From positions 1-34,830 of the IMG/VR virus record IMGVR_UViG_3300037502_002060: a DNA stretch of 34,830 nucleotides. One strand, given 5' to 3'. Under the pieces are notes generated by a model. The model did not search any database. It was not told the DNA's origin and saw only the letters and a list, made by a program, of their open reading frames with translations. The translations under genes and the position numbers were made by a program. This document shows positions 22,758 through 28,520 of the stretch, one piece after another (position 1 is the stretch's first letter; each line of letters opens with the position of its first letter). Origin of the DNA: a virus.

Positions 22758-23068
22758 TTTTTCGATTCCTTCATTCGTTTATACCTGGCCGAAAGTGCAG
22801 CCGCTTTCTTTTTCGCGTCGGCCGTAGAGCTTGCGCCCCAGGCTCGTAGCGACAAAAGCTTCCTGGTCGGCCGCCCTTTATCGTCAAAATCCGGTCCGGA
22901 GTTGCCGGCCATACGCGCCAGGAACGAAGCTTTTCTGCGCAGCTGCTCCGGTCCGGCTGGCGCGCCTTTGACCGGAGATTTTAAGTTCGACCCTTCGGTG
23001 CGCTTGTAAAAAGCTCGACCGGCAGCATTCAATCCGCCTTTAGGGTTCTGATACTTTTTCAGCGGCAT
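22754..23068 (-). CDS. Small basic DUF6321-like protein
   Basis: This 104-residue Lys/Arg-rich protein has KKYQNPKGGLNAAGRAFY, GSNLKSPVKG, KASFLARMAGN and a C-terminal AKKKAAALSARYKRMKESKK. I recognise the DUF6321 type from phage genomes. No function is known. The strong positive charge suggests binding to DNA or to an acidic virion partner. It is coupled to the portal gene by ATGA and to the gene before it by TAATG. Confidence 0.7.
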   Translation of the reverse strand: MPLKKYQNPKGGLNAAGRAFYKRTEGSNLKSPVKGAPAGPEQLRRKASFLARMAGNSGPDFDDKGRPTRKLLSLRAWGASSTADAKKKAAALSARYKRMKESKK

Positions 23069-23235
23069 TACATCTTCGACCGTTTGCGCTTAAACTTCGC
23101 GGCCATTTCCATCTTGTCATCGATCTCGACCTTGCCGCCAATGTCTTTTGCATAGCGACGCGCCGCGGCCATGCCGGCTTTGGTGTAGGCAAACTTTTTA
23201 ACCATCTTGCCGTCTTTGGTATAGACCTCTGGCAT
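23068..23235 (-). CDS. Small basic hypothetical protein (55 aa)
   Basis: This 55-residue protein starts at an ATG at 23235, with GGAGG about 7 bases upstream, and has MPEVYTKDGKMVKKFAYTKAGM, AARRYAKDIGG and a KRKRSKM end. A longer frame upstream to 23457 is a shadow of the neighbouring gene. No family is recognised. It belongs to the run of small basic genes between TerL and portal and may be virion-associated or DNA-binding. Its stop shares a base with the next start (TAATG). Confidence 0.7.
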   Translation of the reverse strand: MPEVYTKDGKMVKKFAYTKAGMAAARRYAKDIGGKVEIDDKMEMAAKFKRKRSKM

Positions 23236-23236
23236 A

Positions 23237-23503
23237 TCACCCTCCGAGCTGATCTTGTTGGCCAAGCGATTGATTCTGAGCTGCCATTCGCTCCTGGCTA
23301 AACAAAAGCCGCATCCCGCCACGACGGCGAGCGCGGACGGTGGCTGCGGTTTGTCTTGCTTCAGCTGCTGATGCAGCTTGCGCCGACGCAGATGGTTTTG
23401 CAGCTGCTGGCTGCGGAGCTGCTGCTGGAGCTGCCGGTGGTTTTGGAGCCAAGCCAACGGCTTTTGCGATTGGCTGAATAATTGGTTTTGCGACGCCGCC
23501 CAT
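23237..23503 (-). CDS. Small Ala/Pro-rich protein with RLLFSQER motif, paralogue A
   Basis: This 88-residue protein starts MGGVAKPIIQPIAKAVGL, has an Ala/Pro-rich middle and then RARRRGGMRLLFSQERM. The gene just upstream has the same MGG start and the same RxRRxGGxRLLFSQER block, so the two are paralogues. Proteins with such a motif occur near portals in other phages, from memory, without an assigned function. Its ATG shares a base with the upstream stop. Confidence 0.65.
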   Translation of the reverse strand: MGGVAKPIIQPIAKAVGLAPKPPAAPAAAPQPAAAKPSASAQAASAAEARQTAATVRARRRGGMRLLFSQERMAAQNQSLGQQDQLGG

Positions 23504-23748
23504 TATGTTTTCCTTCCCGTGGTTGTGCCTAATTCATCCATTGCGGTTGCAATCCCCATCATCGGGTTTTCCCGCTCCTGGCTAAACAAAAGCCGAAGTC
23601 CACCGGTGCGCCTGGCGCGCTGGCTGGCAGCGATCTGGCGCTGGGTGGCTGCTTCTTTCTCCGCGATCCTGGCTTCCTGTTTCGCCTGGGTTTCAGCGAT
23701 CTTGGGATCTGGCCCAGGAACGCTAGGTGTTTTGAAAAGTCCGCCCAT
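23503..23748 (-). CDS. Small protein with RLLFSQER motif, paralogue B
   Basis: This 81-residue protein starts MGGLFKTPSVPGPDPKIAE, has a Gln/Ala/Glu coiled-coil-like middle (AETQAKQEARIAEKEAATQRQIA) and the block RARRTGGLRLLFSQER shared with its neighbour. Its start lies inside the 3' end of the gp13-like gene (26-base overlap). The function is unknown. The make-up (short Gly start, helical middle, conserved basic block) recalls small structural proteins and not enzymes. Confidence 0.65.
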   Translation of the reverse strand: MGGLFKTPSVPGPDPKIAETQAKQEARIAEKEAATQRQIAASQRARRTGGLRLLFSQERENPMMGIATAMDELGTTTGRKT

Positions 23749-24235
23749 TATTTAATCTCCGCATCAAAATATGATCCTCACCGGTAGGACCATACCGGTC
23801 CATAACGGCTTCTTCTTGGAAGTATAAAAACTTTGCCCACTTTATCGCACGAACATTCGACGAACGGACGATTATTTGAATGCGCCATAGTTGCATGGTG
23901 CATTCAGACCAGTCAAAAAACTGCCTGGCTACCCTACACAATGGTTGCGTAACGATACCAATGTCCTTATCCGGCATCATCCAGGCTTCCGCTACACCCC
24001 TCCAAATCGGTATTACGCCAAAACAAAGCAGCGGACGGCCATGCAAAAGCGCCGTAAAGCTTGGTCCCATGTCTGCCTGGGCGCGCATTCGCATGGTCCA
24101 GTCCGGTATTGCGTTAATCATTGCCTGGTCATGCTCGTTAAATTGCATCATCGCCAGGTGGCCATAGAAAAACGGGACCAGCTTGCAGCCAGCCGGCAGC
24201 CGGATCGAGCTGGTAAATTCCGACGCGTCAATCAT
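23723..24235 (-). CDS. T7 gp13-like (DUF2833, GNAT-fold-like) protein
   Basis: This 170-residue protein lies between TerL and the portal genes. It shows a GNAT-like layout: SFTALLHGRPLLCFGVIPIWRGVAEAW, then CRVARQFF and SNVRAIKWAKFLYFQEE, the last matching the usual 'N..aiRw...lGF' end of such folds. T7 gp13 (DUF2833) has this pattern and is needed for virion maturation. Catalytic activity is not implied. The ATG overlaps the TerL stop (ATGA). Confidence 0.65.
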   Translation of the reverse strand: MIDASEFTSSIRLPAGCKLVPFFYGHLAMMQFNEHDQAMINAIPDWTMRMRAQADMGPSFTALLHGRPLLCFGVIPIWRGVAEAWMMPDKDIGIVTQPLCRVARQFFDWSECTMQLWRIQIIVRSSNVRAIKWAKFLYFQEEAVMDRYGPTGEDHILMRRLNNGRTFQNT

Positions 24236-25782
24236 AGGATGTCGAAATCAAAGTCGGCCGTGTATTGCTTGGGCGCGTCCAGGCGCAGTCCGCTCCTGGT
24301 TAGCCGCTTGTATTCCCCGCCGCCCAGCATCAGGTACGAAAACGCATCGCCCACATGGGAGTGTTGATTTTTGTTGGGCGCGTCACGGAATCGCTCTTCG
24401 CCGGCCACGCCCACGCGCTTAAAATGGTAACCACCAGCCAGCGATTTTCTTAGCTTGGCGCATCCGCGAGCGACGCGCAGCCCAGGTTTACGATCGATCA
24501 ATCGGATCATCGGTGCAGCTCCGGCTTCCCGGCGTACCCCGAAATCGTTCGTGGGCGCTGGCTGGACCTTGCTAAATCCCAGGGTCCGCAAGTGATCGAA
24601 TGCGGTAGTCTCAAAAATCGGATCGCGCGCCTGGCCAGCTGGGTCACCGGTCAGAATCACCTCGGCTTTCGGGTATCGCATATTGAGCTGGTGCAGCAGC
24701 ATTTGTCCGAAGCGCTGCAATCCCATGTCCTCTGTTACGATCTCTTCCAGGATGTGCCATGTCCCAGAGGGGAGCTTTTGCCCTATCACGGCAGCTGGCG
24801 TCAATCCGAAGTCACAACCGATCAGCAGCGGCAGCTCCGGCATAAACGAAATCGAATCGTCCACCATTGTCGAATCTTCGTATTCTGGCCATACCGCCTT
24901 ACCCTCCTGGACATACACATACTGCGCCCCGATATAGCAGCGAATCCAGTCCAGGTTCTTACCTCCGAGCTGCTGCTCGTAGTAACCAGGAGGCAGATTC
25001 CTTACATTCTCAGCTGAAGGATTATTGATCCAAAATTTTCCCGCAGCTGGAATCGAGCCATCCGTATCCGGCGGCACTTCGACCATACCGCCTGGCTGCG
25101 TGTAAAAGTTCCACTTGTATTTTCCGCGGACCGGATCTTTCTCTGCCAGGCGATACCACCAGCCATCATCATCCGGCGGGTTCGTGTCGGCCCATATTCC
25201 GCGCCAGGTGCATCCGCCATTCGTTTTACTAGGGAATCGTCCGACGCGAGCGGTCAATCCCTGGATCACGGCCAGCGGCAGCTCGCGAGCTTCGTTGCAC
25301 CAGCCGCCGGTCACCTCCAATGACAAAAGCTTGCGCACCGACTTTGCGTCATCGAGCGCCAGGAATATCACCTCACAATCGATCCCCGGCACTCCGTCTC
25401 TCGTCGGCAGCTGCAAGTGGTGAGTAATCGGTGGGGACCAGCGAATCGGCCCCCAAATATGTTCCGGGAAAATCTCCAGCCAGGTGCGGATCGTAGTGGT
25501 TCGCAGCTCACCGTAGGTGTTACGAATGACCACCCAGCGGGTGTAACGGATATTGTCCACCGGGGAAGGGGCCTGGCGCACCGCTCGCAATAGGATCTCG
25601 GAAGCGCAAGCGTAAGACTTGCCGGAACCCACCGGCCCCATAAGTCCTCGGAAAAAGGAATCGTCCGATAAAAATTTTGATGTTGTGGGGCTGGTCGAGA
25701 AATCAAGATTCAGGTCCCCTAGTGCATCTAACCCCGAATCACTCCGGGTCCTTCTCTGCGTCGCGCCCCTCGTCCTTGGCAT
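24232..25782 (-). CDS. Terminase large subunit
   Basis: This 516-residue protein has a packaging ATPase with Walker A GPVGSGKS (49-56), an acidic Walker B/catalytic region around LEVTGGWCNEARE with E164, and a C-terminal RNase H-like nuclease with D324 (LLIGCDFG), D380 (VILTGDPAG) and D479 (SHVGDAF). All key residues are present. It overlaps the TerS gene by 44 bases. It would dock on the portal encoded downstream and translocate the genome. Confidence 0.95.
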   Translation of the reverse strand: MPRTRGATQRRTRSDSGLDALGDLNLDFSTSPTTSKFLSDDSFFRGLMGPVGSGKSYACASEILLRAVRQAPSPVDNIRYTRWVVIRNTYGELRTTTIRTWLEIFPEHIWGPIRWSPPITHHLQLPTRDGVPGIDCEVIFLALDDAKSVRKLLSLEVTGGWCNEARELPLAVIQGLTARVGRFPSKTNGGCTWRGIWADTNPPDDDGWWYRLAEKDPVRGKYKWNFYTQPGGMVEVPPDTDGSIPAAGKFWINNPSAENVRNLPPGYYEQQLGGKNLDWIRCYIGAQYVYVQEGKAVWPEYEDSTMVDDSISFMPELPLLIGCDFGLTPAAVIGQKLPSGTWHILEEIVTEDMGLQRFGQMLLHQLNMRYPKAEVILTGDPAGQARDPIFETTAFDHLRTLGFSKVQPAPTNDFGVRREAGAAPMIRLIDRKPGLRVARGCAKLRKSLAGGYHFKRVGVAGEERFRDAPNKNQHSHVGDAFSYLMLGGGEYKRLTRSGLRLDAPKQYTADFDFDIL

Positions 25783-26149
25783 AAATCACCTCTTCAACCT
25801 TGTGCAAATTTAATTTAATCCCGATCATCGTCGGGCGCTGCGTCTCGTCTTGCTGCGGCTCATTTAATCCCGTCACCCTGGCCATCATGCGCAGCGCGGA
25901 AAGCTTGTCGTGCATCTCCACTTCCACCGAGTTTCCGTATTTACCAGGCGTGATCTTCACCTTCTTGATCGCCTTTTGCACTTGCGTCGGCAGCTCTTCG
26001 CTTGATTTTAATATCGCAACATCGCCGGTCCAGCTCACGACATCCGTGATATTCGAGCTGGCAATGTGGCCCAGCTCCTGGATCACGCGCTCCTGGTTTT
26101 CCGGTGTGGCCACCAGCGCTCGCGCCTGGCGTGTTGTTAGTTTGGTCAA
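25739..26149 (-). CDS. Terminase small subunit (putative), TTG start
   Basis: This 136-residue protein lies directly before TerL. The N-terminus (TPENQERVIQELGHIA) is helical, and LPTQVQKAIKKVKITPGKYGNSVEVEMHDKLSALRMMARVTGL is the usual C-terminal pattern of T7/Bordetella-type small terminases. No suitable ATG exists near the N-terminus. TTG at 26149 overlaps the stop of the zinc-ribbon gene (TTGA), with a GGGGAAG site upstream. It should recognise phage DNA and hand it to TerL. Confidence 0.75.
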   Translation of the reverse strand: MTKLTTRQARALVATPENQERVIQELGHIASSNITDVVSWTGDVAILKSSEELPTQVQKAIKKVKITPGKYGNSVEVEMHDKLSALRMMARVTGLNEPQQDETQRPTMIGIKLNLHKVEEVIYAKDEGRDAEKDPE

Positions 26150-26322
26150 GCCTCTTCCCCTATTCGGCGCTCGATGGTTCTAAACTCGCGACCGCAGTTT
26201 AAGCAGCGCCGGCGGCGATAAATATAATTCTCGTTTATTTCAGGGTCAGTATATTCCCGCGTCTCTAATACCTGGGTTTTATACTGCATCGATTCATCCT
26301 CTACACATCTCCAGCAAATCAT
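26146..26322 (-). CDS. NrdR-like zinc-ribbon protein (58 aa)
   Basis: This 58-residue frame runs from ATG at 26322 to TGA at 26146-26148, with stop/start overlaps on both sides (ATGA upstream, TTGA downstream). It has two CxxC pairs, MICWRC (C3, C6) and RRRRCLNCGREFRTIERR (C40, C43), like the zinc ribbon of NrdR (xRRRxCxxCxxRFTTyE). The ATP-cone domain of NrdR is absent. It may be a small DNA-binding regulator. Whether it targets nrd boxes is unknown. Confidence 0.65.
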   Translation of the reverse strand: MICWRCVEDESMQYKTQVLETREYTDPEINENYIYRRRRCLNCGREFRTIERRIGEEA

Positions 26323-26546
26323 GTTGGCGTAGTCCCTCCCACTTTATAAATATCCTGGTCAATTGCTCGATGCAAATCCTCCGCGACCCCGGCTTGTAAT
26401 AATGCCCGGTGATAATAATTTAACTCACCCTTCATCGCTTCGTATTCTTGCTGCGATTTTTGCAGCTGCTCCTGGAGCATCGAAATATATTGCTGGATTT
26501 CTGGATCAGCTGAAGCTATCAGCTGATTGATTGTTTGCGATCCCAT
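26319..26546 (-). CDS. Hypothetical coiled-coil protein (75 aa)
   Basis: This 75-residue protein has a central helical stretch (DPEIQQYISMLQEQLQKSQQEYEAMKGELNYY). Of two in-frame ATGs, 26546 is preferred because AGGGGAG lies 6 bases upstream; the ATG at 26552 abuts that site. No family is recognised. It is one of several small genes upstream of the terminase genes and overlaps its neighbours at both ends. Confidence 0.6.
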   Translation of the reverse strand: MGSQTINQLIASADPEIQQYISMLQEQLQKSQQEYEAMKGELNYYHRALLQAGVAEDLHRAIDQDIYKVGGTTPT

Positions 26547-26712
26547 AAGCATCTCCCCTTAATTTTGCTTTTACCGTTTTTACATGGTGTTGCAGTTCAG
26601 AATAATCATCAACATTGCCGGCGGTAACCAAAAGCGGTGACACGGCCTGGGCCAGCTCCAGGTAACGGGCGCACCAAAACTCGCAGCGCTTTTGCCAATA
26701 CTCTTCACTCAT
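26506..26712 (-). CDS. Hypothetical protein (68 aa)
   Basis: This 68-residue protein starts MSEEYWQKRCEFWCARYLELAQ, with a GAGG just upstream. It continues with SPLLVTAGNVDDYSELQHHVKTVKAKLRGD. It overlaps the next gene by about 40 bases and the previous one by 8. The two Cys are not paired in a zinc-binding pattern. No family is recognised. The overlap with two other small genes makes it less certain, but the order fits an operon of short reading frames. Confidence 0.5.
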   Translation of the reverse strand: MSEEYWQKRCEFWCARYLELAQAVSPLLVTAGNVDDYSELQHHVKTVKAKLRGDAYGIANNQSADSFS

Positions 26713-26899
26713 CCTCTTTTTCCTCTTCGTTTAGTTCATCGAGCTGCTCTTGCGTGAGCAGATCCCCGTCGCAGCATTCACTCACGGTCATTATGCAGCT
26801 ATCAAACCCAGTAGCGCCCCAATACTCGTATGCGCCGATCCCGAAGTCTCGTTGGACCTCGACGGCTTCTTTCCGGCATTCAGAACAATAGACCCTCAT
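26705..26899 (-). CDS. Small Cys-rich, acidic-tailed hypothetical protein (64 aa)
   Basis: This 64-residue protein starts MRVYCSECRKEAVEV with a CxxC pair (C5, C8), has further Cys at 35, 42 and 43, an aromatic GIGAYEYWGATGF middle and a strongly acidic tail ending NEEEKEDE. Zinc binding is plausible. The ATG at 26899 has no good ribosome site, only an A-rich stretch. A longer frame to 26959 crosses non-coding G/C tracts and is less likely. It is the first gene after the 26900-27082 gap. Confidence 0.5.
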   Translation of the reverse strand: MRVYCSECRKEAVEVQRDFGIGAYEYWGATGFDSCIMTVSECCDGDLLTQEQLDELNEEEKEDE

Positions 26900-27082
26900 T
26901 TTTTTTGACCAGTAAATTTTGAAAAATCTTGCGACATCCCCCCGCACAATAGCGCGCATGGGGGACCCCCCAAAGGTCGATTTTTGGGACAGATCAAATG
27001 CAGCCCACCCCTGGCTGCCAGCTCGCGTGAATGGTTCTCAGTTGCATTTACAAAGGCCAAAGGTTCGTTTCGCATTTGTAAA
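26900..27082. promoter_or_regulatory. Non-coding gap with inverted repeats before the packaging genes
   Basis: This is one of the longest gaps in the genome. It holds an 11-base near-palindrome GGGGGACCCCC at about 26960-26970, and an inverted repeat ATTTACAAA (27046-27054) / TTTGTAAAT (27075-27083) whose second arm touches the stop of the initiator-like gene. No strong -10/-35 pair is obvious; TTGGGG-N16-TATTGT on the minus strand is a weak candidate. It probably separates early replication genes from packaging genes. Confidence 0.4.
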
Positions 27083-27760
27083 TCACTCCAGCCCGGCCCA
27101 CTTGGCCACCTGGTCGAGCGTCATCGGTGGATCTCGGCGCTCTTTCCGCCAGGCAATCGTCGCCTGGACCGCGGCAGCCAGCACCTGGTCCGGCTGAACG
27201 CCTTTTTCGGCCAGCCGGCCGGCGCAAAGTAAGGACTGACCCACATCTCGGACCACCCCGGACGCCCGCTCGACGCCCTGGCGAAAGGCTTGCGCGATAC
27301 TCTGAATCAGCGCTTCGTCACCCCTTACAATCCCCTTCTGATTATAGTCCGCGTCTATGGCTTCCAGGTCTTGATCGTTTTCCGCTATTAGTGGCCTAGC
27401 TGCCAGGAATTGCTCCCTGGTCGGCATCGGTGTAGCTGGCCCCTCGAATAGCACCTGGTATCGATTCGTGAACCAGCCATTCTTCCGCTTGAACCCAAAC
27501 GGATACGCCTTCGGCTGAAGCTTTCGTATGTACCCGGCTTTGATTAGCCGGCCAACATGGACCGACACGGTTTTCCTGGATCTGCTGATGTGCCTGGCCA
27601 ATGTTTCGCCTGATGGCCAACAGATTCCCCAGCCATTGGTATGTAAGCAAATCGCAGCCAACAACCGGAAGCTGGTCGGGTGCAGCTCATCATCCTGGAC
27701 GGACCTGGCCGGCAGCACCGAATACTTTCGGATCTTCGGTTTATCAGAATGGGATGTCAT
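27083..27760 (-). CDS. Replication-initiator-like winged-helix protein
   Basis: This 225-residue protein has an N-terminal HTH_36-type domain: SVLPARSVQDDELHPTSFRLLAAICLHTN, then WPSGETLARHISRSRKTVSVHVGRLIKAGYIRKL, as found in plasmid and phage O/RepA-like replication proteins. The C-terminal part is helical (IQSIAQAFRQGVERASGVV). ATG at 27760 is preferred over an upstream TTG at 27775. It follows the DDIPF-ended gene with a 17-base overlap, and the candidate origin lies upstream of both. It may bind the TGTCCGG repeats there, which is an inference. It could instead be a transcription regulator. Confidence 0.6.
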   Translation of the reverse strand: MTSHSDKPKIRKYSVLPARSVQDDELHPTSFRLLAAICLHTNGWGICWPSGETLARHISRSRKTVSVHVGRLIKAGYIRKLQPKAYPFGFKRKNGWFTNRYQVLFEGPATPMPTREQFLAARPLIAENDQDLEAIDADYNQKGIVRGDEALIQSIAQAFRQGVERASGVVRDVGQSLLCAGRLAEKGVQPDQVLAAAVQATIAWRKERRDPPMTLDQVAKWAGLE

Positions 27761-28394
27761 CTTCCATGTCCTCAAAGAAGTTTCCGGTCTTTTCCTTTTC
27801 CAGCTCGTCCTTCATCTGCTCTTTGACCTTCCCGAACCTGGTGACCACTTTGGTCGTACTCGATCCTGGGAATTGCCGGATCAGCTCGATCACCTCTTTC
27901 GGAATCCATTGCACGATGTCATCCAGGCTGAAGTACGCGTAATCCGAATCCATTGGAATCGCAGCTCGGTCCTGGACCAGCTTCACCACCATCCCGGACG
28001 GGTGTACCGTCTGCCATTCCCTGGTATCGATTGGCTTGTTCCCGGCTTCCTCGATTCGCTGGTTCGCAATCCGTATCCCACGGACCATCGCTTCAGCTCG
28101 CTGCTCTACCAGGTAACCGCTTTTCGCTTCCCTGGCAGTCTGGGTCAATAGGTCGAGCTGCCGTCTCAGTTTCCCAGCAAGCTCTTCCCCGGCCAGCGAG
28201 TATCCCCTTCCGTATCCCCATCGACGATTAAAAGCTTTCAATTCATCGACACAAGTGACAACCGAAGCCACCCCCATCCACCGCTCGAACACGGACACCG
28301 GACAGTCCAGACAATCTCCTAGAGAGGAGATTTGTCTGTCCGGCTCTGGGGTCCTATTGTCCGTCTTGTCCGTCCGCCTTGTAACCCGCGCCAT
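27744..28394 (-). CDS. Unknown replication-region protein with SSB-like C-terminal tip
   Basis: This 216-residue protein has a body I do not recognise (FERWMGVASVVTCVDELKAFNRRWGYG, a long helix LAGKLRRQLDLLTQTAREA, then SDYAYFSLDDIVQWIPKEVIELI). It ends NFFEDMEDDIPF, nearly the same as the bacterial SSB C-terminal tip (DDDIPF) that docks host repair and replication proteins. The start at ATG 28394 is set by AAGGAG upstream; a GTG at 28442 lies inside the origin repeats. It lies between primase-helicase and initiator-like genes. It may be a divergent SSB or an SSB-tip mimic. Confidence 0.6.
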   Translation of the reverse strand: MARVTRRTDKTDNRTPEPDRQISSLGDCLDCPVSVFERWMGVASVVTCVDELKAFNRRWGYGRGYSLAGEELAGKLRRQLDLLTQTAREAKSGYLVEQRAEAMVRGIRIANQRIEEAGNKPIDTREWQTVHPSGMVVKLVQDRAAIPMDSDYAYFSLDDIVQWIPKEVIELIRQFPGSSTTKVVTRFGKVKEQMKDELEKEKTGNFFEDMEDDIPF

Positions 28395-28514
28395 TACTGG
28401 ATCTCCTTGTCTGTCCGGCTTGTCCGGCTTGTCCTTATCCACAAGTTATCCACAAGCAGCCGGACAAACGGTTTTGTCCGGATTTGTTCGGTTTCCGTTC
28501 GTTTCTTATCCGCG
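28337..28514. other. Candidate replication origin: two DnaA boxes and TGTCCGG repeats
   Basis: Two perfect DnaA boxes TTATCCACA lie at 28435-28443 and 28446-28454, start to start 11 bp, on the same strand. Around them are many TTGTCCG/TGTCCGG units: 28337, 28357, 28366, and a 9-bp-period run at 28411-28434. A perfect inverted repeat CCGGACAAA-N4-TTTGTCCGG lies at 28460-28481, and a degenerate box TTATCCGCG at 28506. The core gap (28395-28520) has no gene. Primase-helicase, initiator-like and SSB-like genes surround it. The repeats left of 28394 also lie within the 5' end of the DDIPF protein gene. Confidence 0.65.
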
Positions 28515-28520
28515 TTTACC

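Noticed and set aside
23068-23457. 129-residue frame overlapping the RLLFSQER gene
   Set aside because: The upstream part is a Gln-rich shadow of the neighbouring gene. The real gene starts at 23235 after GGAGG.
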